This document shows positions 1 through 10,123 of a DNA stretch of 30,236 nucleotides, piece by piece. The DNA comes from Chara braunii. Taxonomy: Eukaryota > Streptophyta > Charophyceae > Charales > Characeae. How positions within the stretch are numbered: position 1 is the stretch's first letter; each line of letters starts with the position of its first letter. Under the pieces are notes generated by a model. It was not told the DNA's origin. It did no database searches and worked only from the letters and a program-made list of their open reading frames with translations. The stretch lies in NCBI GenBank assembly GCA_003427395.1, contig BFEA01001122.1:116027-146262 (forward strand), read 5' to 3'. A program made the translations under genes and the position numbers.

Positions 1-1183
1 GTGTAATGACCCGTCATAACACAGACTGAGAACACTGCTGATTTCTGAAGTTCTGCTGATGGAATGGATGCATTGCTGAGATTCCCGCATTCTGCTGTGT
101 TTTCTAAGTCTGTCTGTGTGTGCGTGCTTGTGACCTGCGTGCCTCTCTGAGTGCTTGTCAGTATGAGTGTGTGTGTGACCCGCAAGGGTACTTGTTTGTT
201 TGGCAGGCCCGTAGGGCCGGTACTTACCTGTGGCCGTGGCATTGAGGGTTGTGGCAGGGNAAAACACTCAAGTGGCGAAGCTAGCGGCCCTGCGGCCCTT
301 GGGGTAGCGAAAAAACACTCAAGTAGGCCGGTAGGCCGATACTGCGCCCCACTGCAGTTGGCGTGAGGGGGTACTGGAGGCCGAGCTGAAAAAGACGAAG
401 TTGGCATTTTTAGAGTCCAGTAGCGGTAGGGTAGGTCTAGGCCGGTACCAGTCCAACCAGTCTGAGTCTAGAGCCTGTATGGGTAATATCAGGGTCTGCA
501 ATGATGTTTCCCTCCGAAACGGAGGAAGTACCGGTTGCTTGGAGAGGCCGAGCGGCCTGGAAGTCACCGCCCAGGAGGCAAGTAGGCCGCTATATCAAGA
601 GGTCGGGCGGAGAGCCCAGCCTCATTCTTCAGTGTGCAAGTTTGGCGACACGCTGCTGGAGCGCTGGCTGGAGTGGCGCTGGGTACTACAGCGCTGCTGG
701 GAGGAAGAAGCCGGGAGCTTCCACCTCGGCTATGGTGGAGCTCTACTGGTAGGAGGAGGAGGGAGAAGGGGACCAAGGGGGAGAGTGGCGAGGCACTTAC
801 TGGCTATGGTAGACACCATCTTCATCTCCTTGCTAGGCGCTGCATCAGGAAGGCCCCAGTGGGGATAGGGCCGCATCAAGGAAGCTCGGGACAGAGTCAG
901 GCATGGTGGCTGAGTGGGCAGCGGCATAGCTGCATGGTGATGACCTTGGAGTAGGGCAGCGGCATAGCTGCTTTGTGTTGTCCTTTGGACAGGAGGCTGA
1001 AGCCTCAGTAATCCACCATAGCCTCAGCCTGTATGTAGAGGAAGAACAAGGGTGGCCATGGCTATGGTGGACCTCATGTTGTGCCTGCGGTAGAAGTGGG
1101 ATTCGGACATGGATTCTGGTTCAGTCATTCAACATTATTATTGTTATTTCTTGTTTGAATAAGAGGGAGGAGATGAGGAGGAA
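1..1183. other. Intergenic DNA, no recognisable gene
   Basis: No open frame here resembles a known protein. Short local repeats are visible. A 13-base motif aaaacactcaagt occurs at 261-273 and 312-324. An 18-base motif gggcagcggcatagctgc occurs at 916-933 and 954-971, with a 38-base period. Motifs built on ggccggta recur between 200 and 450. The style resembles a decayed retrotransposon LTR or leader, but I found no matching second copy in the window, so this is only a guess. Confidence 0.5.
260..260. other. Single-N assembly gap
   Basis: One undetermined base lies in an otherwise called stretch. A 13-base motif directly after it is repeated 51 bases later. Single Ns of this kind also occur at 21254, 22519 and 29204 and look like minimal scaffold gaps, so local order and length around each are uncertain. 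Confidence 0.8.
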
Positions 1184-1237
1184 GAGATTGGTTGGCGAAG
1201 AAGAAGAGCCTTGACATTGGTCTATGCTGGAGTACAT

Positions 1238-1288
1238 CATCTTCTTCTTTCTCACTTCTTCTTCTTCTTCTTTCCCTCTCTTTCCTCT
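1238..1288. repeat. CTT-rich pyrimidine microsatellite
   Basis: A run of imperfect CTT trinucleotides and pyrimidines is visible directly. The preceding ~80 bases are rich in GAAGAG, giving a purine block followed by a pyrimidine block. No gene is associated. Confidence 0.7.
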
Positions 1289-1626
1289 CAAGTTCATTCA
1301 TTTATTTTTGCAATTGGATGGCATTGTACTTTCAGATGAATGCATACTTCGAAATTGGCCAGGATCGTAACACATGCAATGATGTCGTCTGCTGCCACGT
1401 GGACTCGGGGAGAGACAAGGCCAGGAGGAGCTTCTCTCAGAAGGGCTCCTTCCCGATTCCCTGCCATATCTGTTTCTCATCCTTGCCGTCTCGCTCAATC
1501 CCTGTACGCTATGGCCGTCAGCAATGTCGTCTTTTGTAAGCTGCAGACTCTTGACAACCTAGCTCCACATTCTTTTCCGCCAGAGACTGATTCAACACGT
1601 GGCGAATTAAACACGTGACCGATAAC

Positions 1627-2050
1627 ATAAAGCAAGCACAAACCCAAACCTGAACGGCGACCTTGAGATCTTGGACTCCAACACCATCCTTATCACTAAC
1701 CTCAACCCGTTCTTGATCACGACCTAGATCTTAATCCCGTTCATGATACCTGTCTTGATCACTTTCTTGACTACGCCCTTGATCTGACCATAATCTTATT
1801 CCTTTTCCCTATCCCCTATCCCACATAGCGTTGCTGAGCACGAACAGGAACAGGAACACAAGTACAAACAGGGACACAAGCAGCACAAATCTCAACCATA
1901 CGGTTTGTGCTGACGACGACCTTGATGACGATCTTGGACTCAAACATGAAATCGATTAGGACCCTGAGCGCGTTCCTGATCACAATTTTGATATCAATCC
2001 GTTTTTGCTCCCTATCTTGACGACTTTCGTGATTCCTATCTTGATCTTGA
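1627..2050. repeat. Diverged tandem duplication, ~250-bp period
   Basis: The stretch at about 1657-1783 aligns with 1903-2046. Both begin with a gaccttga...cttggact block, followed by cgttc.tgatcac, then a rich series of cttgat(c) words ending in cctatcttgat or ctgtcttgat. The spacer parts (aacataaagcaagcacaaac and aacacaagtacaaacaggga) are also alike. This suggests an old tandem duplication of a ~250-base unit made of shorter CTTGATC-like words. No coding potential is apparent. Confidence 0.5.
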
Positions 2051-2147
2051 TTCTGAGCCTGAGCTCACTCACGACCTTGTACCCAACATGATCACGATTC
2101 CAAACTTTGTAACACCCTTGACCTCTTCTCCCTCTCCATCCCCCGTC

Positions 2148-2471
2148 TCACATCAAACCGAAATATCTACTCTCGCTGAAGTCCTTGTGCAGCATTTCGT
2201 ATTTGTTGACCTTCAGTCCGTTCTCAAGCAGCTGGAGTGCTTTCTCCCTTCTCCCGGTCATGTAGCCGACAATCTTCTCATTCCTTCTAATACCGAAGGA
2301 ACGCACAGGAAATCGGAGTTTGGAAAACACAGGAGTCTGGCCCGTCAATTGCTCCAGCACCATAGCTGCATGGCTCAGCCTATGGCCACTCTCCCCATCG
2401 GATAATATTCGGAACAGCTTCTGACATTCGATCTCCTCCATCACATTCATCAGCTTCTGTTCCGACGCCAT
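2148..2471 (-). pseudogene. RPL11: Ribosomal protein L11 (uL5) 5' fragment, intronless retrocopy
   Basis: The minus-strand frame starts with MASEQKL and carries blocks matching eukaryotic cytosolic 60S protein L11 (uL5): [33 protein letters not shown] and [13 protein letters not shown]. The family protein is about 170-180 residues long; here similarity runs over the first ~103 residues without an intron and stops at a YFG near 2160. A stop codon and unrelated sequence follow. Several substitutions fall in normally conserved places, for example [10 protein letters not shown] where the family has a VQKL...ISVGE-type segment. Lack of introns plus 3' loss suggests a truncated processed copy. No poly(A) tail is expected because the 3' end is missing. 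A functional short protein is unlikely. Confidence 0.85.
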
Positions 2472-2500
2472 GGCTGCAATACTTTCTTCTCCGACGCCAT
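2464..2500 (-). repeat. Duplicated start-codon segment of the L11 copy
   Basis: The motif ATGGCGTCGGA occurs twice on the minus strand, with ATGs beginning at 2500 and 2471, 29 bases apart. The upstream ATG reads MASEKK, the usual L11 start, and then goes out of frame, because 29 is not a multiple of three. The downstream one opens the 107-codon fragment. A short tandem duplication or a stitched retrocopy 5' end would both explain this. Confidence 0.6.
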
Positions 2501-3033
2501 AGCTGCATCTCGATTATCTTTTTACGTGATATCCATCCTGCAGGGCTGTATTAACACCCTTTCAGGACTGCACAGCTTGCCAGCCGTGACCAACTCCATC
2601 AGAAGCACGCTGCGCCTGGCAGCGTTCTTCAGTTCGAAATGTTCTCAAGATTCCATCAGAAGGCGCCATCTCACTCTCGTCTTGCTCCGCACCTTGAAAT
2701 CTATCTTGAAAGCTGCCATCTGTCTCTCATTCTGCTCCGCAGCTCCTTTGTGAAGACCCCATGCTGTCTGCCTCCCCTCCTCAGAGGGACCGCCCACTCT
2801 CAGGACAAGCTCATGTCTTGGTTGCTCGGGCTCTCCTGTGTGGCTCGACAGCTGCAAGACCCCCCTCCCCCCTGCTGTGCGCCCCGGGGCATGGTGGCTA
2901 AGCTGCGCGCCGCGCGGCTATGGAAGAAACCCTAAACTATGCCGCTCGCGTCACGGGACTTGAGCGCTTCAGCGCCGCCTCCCGCTTCGGCCCTCCCCGG
3001 CCCGCATGATGTCGCGTGTACTCAGGCTTGGTT
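2501..3033. other. Intergenic DNA with a 50-bp duplication
   Basis: No gene is recognised. A 26-base motif starting gccatct and ending tgctccgc occurs at 2665-2690 and 2715-2740, 50 bases apart with a few differences. The part from about 2870 to 3010 is GC- and CpG-rich (gccccggggc, gcgcgccgcgcgg) and is followed by diverged repeat DNA. Confidence 0.5.
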
Positions 3034-3139
3034 GGGGCTGTTAGTGGTTGAGATTTGGTTCCTGTGGCTGAGGGTGCCGGTTCAGGGCCGTGAGTGTGCG
3101 GCGGGGCCTGAAGCCCTAAAGCACCGATCAGTATCCACT
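3034..3139 (+). repeat. tRNA-derived SINE-like head, copy 1
   Basis: This ~105-base block is repeated at 3346-3451. It carries a pol III A-box-like segment (ttagtggttgag) and a B-box-like segment (ccggttcagggcc) at tRNA-like spacing. Both copies then share gcggggcctgaagccctaaa, with one base different in copy 2. Two copies with the same pol III-like organisation suggest a SINE family. The 3' body is not delimited and no tail or target duplication was found, so the class is tentative. Confidence 0.45.
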
Positions 3140-3345
3140 GTGTAGGCGCCCCGGGAACCTGCGGGTGGATGGCCCGCGTGACCGGGTTAAGTAGCGGTGG
3201 TGGGTGGCGTGCCATTCAAACTGATTGTGTGTGGATTGCCATGTCCATGTGGTGTTGTGTGGGTGTGTGTGCGTTGGACACTACAGCCCTGCAGGGGTGG
3301 GGTGAATATCACAACCGGTACGATTCCACCTTTGAACACCGCGTC

Positions 3346-3451
3346 GGGGCTGTAGTGGCTAAGAGACTTGGTTATTGTGGCTGAAGGTGCGGGTTTGAGG
3401 CCGTGCGTGTGCGGTGGGGCCTGAAGCCCTAAAGCACAGATCAGTAATCTA
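3346..3451 (+). repeat. tRNA-derived SINE-like head, copy 2
   Basis: Second copy of the block at 3034-3139, starting 312 bases downstream. The A-box-like tagtggctaagag and B-box-like gcgggtttgaggcc are visible. The shared downstream segment ends ctaaagcac.gatcagta. About 206 bases separate the two heads and could be the body of the first copy. Confidence 0.45.
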
Positions 3452-3804
3452 CTTGGTTGGTGTCGATCTCAATCTAGACATGCATATAAAAAAAAAAAAG
3501 TACTCATGTCCAACGCATTGTACGCGAGTACAAAAATAAGTTGTACTCGCTTGTACACTATGAGTGAATGAATTATTCGCGAGATGTATTGGGCAAAAAC
3601 AGAAAAAAGTACGAGGCAATTGCCCCCGAAGTGTAGTTTGTAACTTTGTAGGGAAAAAATAAAAAATAAAAAAAATTGCAAGTTTCTTAGTCAGTTTTTT
3701 TTTTTTTTTTTTTTTGCAAAGTACTCTTTTTGGCAGGCCTTTGGGCCCGTTTCAGACGTTGTGTCGGCCCAGAATTTGGCTACCGACAAATCGGCTAATT
3801 AGGA
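3452..3804. other. AT-rich intergenic DNA with homopolymer runs
   Basis: No gene is recognised. An A run occurs near 3488, A-rich stretches at 3650-3676, and a run of 21 T at 3695-3715. The T run adjoins the start of R2-type DNA and could be a poly(A) tail of a minus-strand retroposon, but no matching retroposon body was identified. Confidence 0.5.
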
Positions 3805-3990
3805 CATGGAGGTAGGATAGTAGGGACAGGTGGTGCGCTGGGAGTGTTAGCGTGGGGATGGGTAGCGTACGTGGCCTATCCTGTCAGGACGCCCATTGGC
3901 TGCCGCTGCCAGCAATCACCGCGGGTCTGGTCCTTGGCCTCTACAACACCGTGGGCTTTTTAAATTTATATATATATATATAAAGGACAA
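3805..3990 (+). repeat. R2 dispersed repeat, partial copy C
   Basis: Begins with gaggtaggatagtaggga and runs through a tcaggac..cattggctgcc block to a ggcctctacaacacc block and an aaggacaaggccctctt block. The same order occurs at 4767-4943, and part of it on the minus strand at 6131-6260. The three copies differ by scattered substitutions and small indels; here a short (TA)n replaces the A-rich run of copy A. R2 has no recognised coding capacity or class. Confidence 0.7.
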
Positions 3991-4214
3991 GGCCCTCTTT
4001 AGCTGATGACCGGAATCCGCTGACAGGTGGGAGACAGTCTACAACTGAGGATAGATCAAGCAGGCATGGGTGCCTGTCGGGGGGGAGGAGAGCTGTTGAA
4101 CGGGGTCTGGAGGAGGGCTGTCTATTTGTTGGCAACAAATTAAGGGCGCATAGGGTCGCCCCTCTGCGTCGAGGCGGGGTGCCTCCAGGGGGGCTAATAT
4201 AAACCAGTACAAAA

Positions 4215-4980
4215 ATACAACATAGTCTGGGGGGTTCTATCAGGGGGGGTCTGCTCTTGCATGGCTTAGACTCTAGGGCAGGGTAGGGATATGAGTCGCT
4301 CTGGCTACCTTCGTCCCCCCAACATAATGCATATGTGTTGTATTCGAGTTTTCAAATTTGAAAAGAAATCGAATAGAAAGCATATGCGTTGTATTTGAAA
4401 TTTAGGGCTATTCAAATAGAACGTATATACGCTGTATTCCAATAGAACACACCCTGTGCGTTGAATTTGTTTACAACGCATATGCATTATGTTCGTGGGA
4501 AGAAGGTAGTCCGAGTTCCGCCTAGCCTTGGGTGCCAGCTTGCCTTGCCTAGGTGCTTGTGCCAGCTTATCGGGTAGACTCTCTGGCTACTGGGGCCTGT
4601 AGAAGATTGCATGAGCCTGGCGTCCGACGTTCCCATACGGCAAGGTTCGTCCACTTCCGCTTCCGCTAGGGCTGGGTACTGCCCAGCCCTGGTGCTTGTC
4701 ACTCCCATTCCGTCCAAGTTGCCCTCGATACTGGTAGGGTGATGGTCCTGAGTGCTGGCCACACTGAGGTAGGATAGTAGGGATAGGGGGTGCGCTAGGG
4801 GTATTGACGTGAGGATGGGCTGGGAGGTGGCCCCACCCTTTCAGGACAGTCATTGGCTGCCCCCTGCCACCATGTGTCTGGTCACTGGCCTCTACAACAC
4901 CCTGGGATTTGCGAAAAAAAAAGAAAAAAAAGGACAAGGCCCTCTTCAACAGGCCAGGGGGCGTCATGATTCGGACCATT
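4215..4980 (+). repeat. R2 dispersed repeat, copy A, with nested MITE
   Basis: This is the longest R2 copy. Its left part (4215-4310 and 4507-4530) matches the reverse complement of 19000-19160, including gcatggctt, cagggtagggatat and gagttccgcctagccttggg. Its middle and right parts (4530-4970) match the reverse complement of 6131-6438, including gtagactctctg and cctgtagaagattgca. The copy is interrupted by a 199-bp MITE. R2 could be a non-autonomous element or an LTR fragment; no ends with a target duplication were defined. Confidence 0.75.
4308..4506. mobile_element. MITE with 35-bp inverted ends and TA target duplication
   Basis: The ends are inverted repeats: 35 bases from 4308 (ccttcgtcccccc, then aacataatgcatatg) match the reverse complement of the 35 bases ending at 4506 at 31 positions. 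TA flanks both sides (4306-4307 and 4507-4508). The related R2 copy at 18991-19160, read on the minus strand, has ggctagtctgag where this copy has ggcTA-element-TAgtccgag, so the window itself holds the empty site. Inside, a ~20-base word (gcatatgcgttgtatttga and variants) recurs about three times. TA duplication and small size suggest a Tc1/mariner-type MITE; no transposase is encoded. Confidence 0.88.
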
Positions 4981-5705
4981 TGCCCACTGAGCCCGTGGGC
5001 CTTTTGTGGGCTGGTTCACTTGTCCGCGTGGTCAATATCGTTGCCCCAAATATAACGACTGGACTGGGTGTTCTATTTGGGTGAAGAGGGTAGGGCCAGA
5101 CCCTAGCAGACAGGTAGAAACTGCAGCCCAGTAGAAGGCAGTGGGGAAGGCTGCAGGCCTGGTCATACCCGCATGTCCTGCCGGTGGGTCCAAACAGGCA
5201 GGGCCCGTGTAGTACTGCTACATGGTGACAGAAGATAAGATCTTGGTGTGCAACAAAAGCCTCCAGCCTTCTCTCAAGCATAACACGTTGGCATTGTTTG
5301 TCCGTAGTTAGACCACCAGTACATGGCCCCAAGCAACTGGAGAATCTGTTTTGAGCCTCTCCAAAATTCTAGGAGGCCGAGCGCCGTAGATAAAATGAAT
5401 CGGCGGGGGACCCACGGCCGATAGCTGCCATGTACTGGTGCTTTAGGGCAACTTTTGGGTCATACGGCTGCTTTAGTAACCCTGCCTTACATTGAGGGAA
5501 AGATGGCGGCGGACAATAGAGCAATTTTCAGGGCAGACGCAGCTGCTATAGTAGCCCGGACAACAGCATTTTGTCCAATTTGTGTTGTGTTGTGAGACAA
5601 CATCAAACAAAAGAAGTAAGAAAAATGACGACCAGATGAACAACTCTGCATGCCCTGTAACCTAGCAGGGTGGGGGCATGAGGTCTGGGAGAGCCCGGCA
5701 GGGAA
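4981..5705. other. Intergenic DNA, nothing recognised
   Basis: I read both strands and found no protein or RNA family match and no clear repeat copy elsewhere in the window. It contains ordinary mixed-composition DNA. Confidence 0.4.
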
Positions 5706-6130
5706 TTAGACAGTATTAGAGAATTTTAGAGTGTTTTGTGGGGGTTTCCAGGGATTCTGAGCATTCGACGGACTTTTTTTCTGAAAAAAAAGAAAAAAAA
5801 AGAAAAAAGAAAAAAGAAAACTCTGCATGTCCTGACCATAAAAAAGAGGCAGGTGAAAGGCTAAATCTCGATGAGGTTCTACATCCCTAACCGTGAAACC
5901 CTGAAACCTGAAGACCAGTGGACCCGTGGACCTTGATCCCTCGTTTGACACCACTTAAAAAGAATGAATTTCTAGGAAGTATCCTTCCACAGCACCCTAA
6001 TGACGACGATTTTGAAGTCCAAATTGTTTCCACATCGCGGACTTGTAGGGTCTGCCCTAACTTCTCAAGTGTGCCCCAGCCAAAATGATAAAAATCTGTA
6101 GGGCCTCTGGAGGTCACAAGAGAAGTTAGG
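5706..6130. other. Intergenic DNA with A-rich run, next to R2 copy B
   Basis: An A/G-rich run at about 5786-5820 is visible. A segment at 5935-5955 (cctcgtttgacaccactt) matches, inverted, aagtggtgtcgaacgagg at 19924-19941, so both places carry a fragment of another dispersed family. No coding frame is supported. Confidence 0.45.
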
Positions 6131-6139
6131 GCTGGACCC
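6048..6139. repeat. Inverted repeat (hairpin), ~20-bp arms
   Basis: The left arm gggtctgccctaacttctc (6048-6066) is complementary to the right arm gagaagttagggctggaccc (6120-6139), apart from a one-base bulge and one mismatch. About 53 bases lie between. It overlaps the edge of R2 copy B. It may be a small palindromic element or the end of the repeat family. Confidence 0.6.
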
Positions 6140-6438
6140 AGACCTGCGGTGATTGCTGGCAGCGGCAACCAATGGTTATCCTGACAGGATAGGCCACCTA
6201 CCCTACCCATCCCCACGTTAACACTCCAGCGCACCCCCTGTCCCTACTATCCTACCTCAGTGTGACCAGCACTCAGGACCATCGCCCTACCAGTATTGAC
6301 GGCGACTTGGACCAGACAGCAGCGGAAGCGGACAAACCTTGCCATACGGGAACTTCAGACGCCAGGCTCTTGCAATCTTCTACAGGCCCAATTCAGAGAG
6401 TCTACCCAGCAGGAGTGCCTAAGCAAGGCAAACCAGTG
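6131..6438 (-). repeat. R2 dispersed repeat, copy B, part 1
   Basis: Read on the minus strand this matches copy A from its middle to its right end, including the gaggtaggatagtaggga and tggtagggcgatggtcctgag blocks. The match stops exactly where element 1 begins, and R2 resumes on the other side of element 1 at 18995. Confidence 0.8.
6435..6438. repeat. Target-site duplication of element 1, left copy
   Basis: AGTG precedes the 5' LTR start TGTGATAAG, and AGTG at 18991-18994 follows the 3' LTR end ATCACA. Integrases of this family usually duplicate 4-6 bp. R2 sequence flanks both sides. Confidence 0.65.
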
Positions 6439-8516
6439 TGTGATAAGCCAGGATCCGGACTCGGCGGCGTAAGGGAAAATCCCACGAAGAGCCCCGAAGT
6501 ATGGATTCAAGATAATGGGGGAAAGGGGTGTTTCATTTTTCTTTTTCTTTCCCCTTTTTATTTAAGGGGAGTGGGGGCGGAATAGAAAATGTAATTCGGG
6601 TCTGGTGTACCCGATTAGCAGCCGCGCCAAGAAATTCAAGAAACAGTTGGGACTTAGCGGGAGTAGGAATTTTCAATTTTTGAGAGCGCGGCGGTTTTTG
6701 AATTTTTGCGCGCCGCGTAAACCTGTTCTCCCGCTCTGCATCCCCGCGCCATCTTCCTTTCTTGCTGTGCATCTCCCTCCTGCATGTCTCTTCGCCTTCC
6801 CTCTAAGCGAAGTCAGATCCCCTCCTTCTCCTTTCCCTGTGAATGATTGGCTGTCTGATTGGGATGGTCGGGGCAATGTGGTGGCCGTGGAAAGCACACC
6901 CCACTTCAACGACCACCCCAAACATGTGGAACATTCGATTCGCCTCCTTCGACCCTTATGGAACGTCTGCCCTTCTTCTGTCCTGACTCTCTACATCTCG
7001 TGCTACGCCCAGCCTCTCCGCTGCCTTCCACGCTATAAATTCCCGCAACCCCTTCCTCTCACTCTCTTTGATCTCGGTTGCAAGCTGCGCGAGCTATGAG
7101 CGAAGCCCACGGTGCCGGAAAGGCTCGATGAATCCCGTGGTGGGCGGAGTGACAGCGGGTGGCGCAGTTAGCAGTAGACTTGGGGTAAGGCAGTCAGAGG
7201 AACTGAGCGGTGGTGGAGGATCAGACGCCGACAGCGGCAGGGCCTTGGGGCTATGGTTGCCGGTGGTTTTGACGAAGTGGGAACTGGGCCCGGAGCGGCC
7301 AGTTGAGAGAATTCTGTATTTTGAAGAGGAAGCTTTTATCCATTGCTTCTTTGTCCCCGTGTGATGTGTGCATGGCAGTCGCTCCAAAAGTTGGGTAATC
7401 AGTTATGCATGTCTGGTATGAAAGTATGGAAGGCTCTATGGGTATGTGTGTGTGTGTGTGTGCGCCTCTGGGCCTCATGAGCGAAAGTATTGAGTGTCGA
7501 TTGCTTGCATGAGGGCATGAATGCATCAGTCCTCCCCATCTCCCTTTCTTTTTTATTAATTGCGAGAGTGCGTGTGATGCGAGTCAACCTCCTTTCACCG
7601 TCTCTCTATATCCCCCACGGGTGCCCGACACCTTGTTGAGGTTGATGATACAGAGAAGAGACGGAGAAAGAGAGCTGGTTGCAACCTTCTTCTACGACAT
7701 CTGTGGATCTTTGCATGGAGTCAGGTTTCATCTCGACGGAGGAACGCGCGGGCCGCGGCCCGAGCTCAGACCTTGTCTCAGAGCGTCGCAGCACGCTTCC
7801 GCCCTTCCCGATCGCAGACGACGATGACATATACTGTGATGCGGACGTGCGGAGCTTGCTGCGGCACACTGAGCCAATCCACCTTCATAACCCGACCCTG
7901 GCGTGCCACATAGGAGGGAGTGGGTTTGTGCAGATTGAGGGATTTGCTTCTCTGCCTTTAATTTTGTCGGTGTTGCCCTGGTCCGCTGTGCACGCCACCC
8001 GGCGACCGCGGTTTAATTGTCACTGATGTCGCCAGGGAGACTCGTGCTCGTGGCAACGGTTGGTCCTGTGGTACGAAATGGCAACTCGATTCCCAAAACT
8101 CTCCCGCAACGCGGGCGCACTCCCCGCCCATTTCCGAACCTGGGTCCCATCGACCTGCCCAACCCCGGGCGAGCCCGTGCTGCGCCGTCCACACGGACTC
8201 GACGTGTCGGATAACGAAGCCTAAACCGGTCTTCAAGGTCCCCAGGAACGCGCGAACCACTCGCCTCAGGGAACATAGTTCCCTTTCCCTCTCGTTTTGT
8301 TTTATTCCTTTTCCCATGGGGCAAACGACGGTTTGGTCGTAGGACGCCGCCGTTCGCCCGATGACAGCTCAAGCCCCATCCTGGGCACCTCGACTTGAAG
8401 TAGGAGTCCCCCGTTTCGACCGGATGGCTCAACCCCCATGGCCAAAAATCCTCGGCCACGCCCCTAACTACTCTGATTGGCGTCCGAACTACGGAACGCT
8501 GCGCGGGGCGTGAGGT
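6439..8516 (+). repeat. 5' LTR of element 1
   Basis: Matches 16865-18990 almost end to end, starting tgtgataagccaggatcc. It runs to the primer-binding site at 8517. Relative to the 3' LTR it lacks the terminal 11 bases tgcgcatcaca and has scattered substitutions and small indels. Promoter-like sequence lies near 6840-7040, and a (GT)n run at about 7444-7462. Open frames inside it are not conserved between the two LTRs and are not regarded as genes. Confidence 0.9.
7034..7040 (+). promoter_or_regulatory. TATA box of element 1 LTR promoter
   Basis: TATAAAT stands in the context cgctataaattcccgcaacc and is kept in the other LTR at 17468-17474. Upstream, gattgg and gattggg (reverse CCAAT-type boxes) occur near 6845-6865. 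A pol II TATA box at this place would put the transcription start roughly 30 bases downstream, giving a U3 of about 620 bases. Transcription is inferred, not seen. Confidence 0.6.
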
Positions 8517-8528
8517 TGGTATCAGAGC
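8517..8528 (+). other. Primer-binding site (initiator tRNA-Met) of element 1
   Basis: TGGTATCAGAGC directly follows the 5' LTR. This is the usual plant LTR-retrotransposon primer site, complementary to the 3' end of initiator tRNA-Met (CCA end included), where minus-strand DNA synthesis starts. Confidence 0.9.
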
Positions 8529-8722
8529 TGATTTGTTTCGGTTCCGACGTCCCCTTGGGAAGGCTTTCCATTTTGTTAAGTTTTGTTATTTATTTTTCTT
8601 TTCCCCTCTCTTTTCTTCTTTGCCTTGTTTTAAATACGGATAGGCTGGCGCCTCGGCGCCGCCGGACGTTGAACGCCAATCATAACCAGCCGAAGGGGCG
8701 GGGGTGAAACCAATCCCACGTC

Positions 8723-10120
8723 ATGGTGGAACCTGGACAGGGAGTGGATAATCATGCGGGGAGGGCTGACCATCCCCTGTACTTTGTTCCTCCTCCCTCG
8801 GAAGTTCCCATCTTCTCTGAAGACGAAACGGACCCATGTACTTGGCTGGCGGCCCTGAAGGCCCAGTGATGGACGGACTAGTTGCTTCGAGAACGGATTC
8901 CGGGGAGGTTAGCAGAAACTGTGTTCGAATGGTATGAACAAAACGTCTATACCAACTGGCCCACCTTCCTGAGAAAATTTCTCGAACGTTTTGATCACAT
9001 TGCGTCGGGGCAGTGTTTACGCCTAATCATGGAATATACTCAACAGCCCCGGGAAACTCTGGTGAGGTACGCGGAGCGCTTTACCTACTTGGCCGAACGA
9101 TCGGGGGTTGATGAGAAAATGGTGCGAACCGATTTCGTTTGGGGATCCGTAAGAAGTAGAACCCAATTGAACATACCTTGACTGAGCTAATCCAGTATGC
9201 TATTAAGTATGGAAAAGAAAACTACGATGTGGGATTGGACTCGGAATCTGACGAAGACGACCCATCGGGTGTGCAACCCCGCTACAGCTCGGATGTTCGA
9301 AGACCGTTTCGGATTAGGACCGGCCAAGAAAAACCCGGACCGAAGGGCCCCATCTTCTTCCTCGGCCTCCCGACGCCCTATCCAGACACAAGGGGGACGG
9401 GAAGTAGATGAATCCTCGATGAAAGAGACAGTTGCACAACTTGTGACGGTAGTGGCGCCGTTAACCAAGCTCGTTCAGAGCTGGCAGAGGCAAAGGGCGA
9501 CGGTGGCCCCACTTGGCCAAAGACTGTCTGCGATCTCGGCTCAGGCAGGTATCGCTGGCCTATCCCAGATCCCGCTGGCAGCTCCACCCGCTGCAGGCCA
9601 AGGGCGGGTGGCGGTGGTCATGGATGCAGGGACCCCAGACATGGTGGCCCCGGCGGCCGCCGAAATTGGAATCGATGAATACATGGCAGCCACGATGCTT
9701 GAACCTGGGACCATTGGCGTGATCCGCCATACCCCGCGAGTGGCTGGCGAAAGTGACTTAGGACTGTGGAGACCCGGGTTCGAAGATCCCACGATAGCAG
9801 GTCCCGAGTACAAGGACGACCAAATCGACGTACTAGATGCCTTGAAGGCCTTGGATCTGCGGATACCCATACCTATTCCCTACTTGCTGACAATTTCGGA
9901 AGCCACCAACGAGAAATTAATTGAAAGATGCCTGGAGAATCGTCGTCGGTTCGAAGAAGGCCGAAGGGGTAAAAAGTTGGCAATCCACGACCCGTCGGTG
10001 GATATCGAAGCTCAACCCTCCACCTCGAAAACTCACGAGGCCAACCGAGTCGGGATGATCCACGTCATGGATCCACCACTGGAGAAACCCAAGGTATTTC
10101 TTTGGGCGTACCCGATTACC
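8723..10120 (+). pseudogene. gag: Gag-like region of element 1, broken
   Basis: The first ATG after the leader (8723) opens a frame with a DPCTWLAALKA segment. It is cut by TGA at 8867 and TAG at 8879 in the same frame. The frame then continues through a Retrotrans_gag-like part (ETVFEWYEQNVYTNWPTFL, ERFDHI, ETLVRYAERFTYLAE) to a TGA at 9179. Around 9180-9340 the sensible reading is in another frame (LTELIQYAIKYGKENYDVG), then it returns to the first, which stays open to the TAG at 10121. Capsid assembly is the family role. No CCHC zinc knuckle is visible anywhere in it, which is unusual for a Ty3-type Gag. The C-terminal ~200 residues match nothing I recognise. Confidence 0.7.
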
Positions 10121-10123
10121 TAG

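Noticed and set aside
1660-2050. CRISPR-like spaced repeats of CTTGATC words
   Set aside because: The words are short, irregularly spaced and diverged, without constant repeats or spacers, and the DNA is eukaryotic. A degenerate tandem duplication explains them.
6605-7099. 164-codon plus-strand ORF inside the 5' LTR
   Set aside because: It runs across the TATA box, and the matching part of the 3' LTR is broken. It has no recognisable motif, so it is a chance frame.
7958-8459. Overlapping minus-strand ORFs of 119 and 148 codons in the 5' LTR, with counterparts at 18399-18895
   Set aside because: These are GC-rich LTR sequence read antisense. The lengths and frames differ between the two LTRs, and no domain is present.
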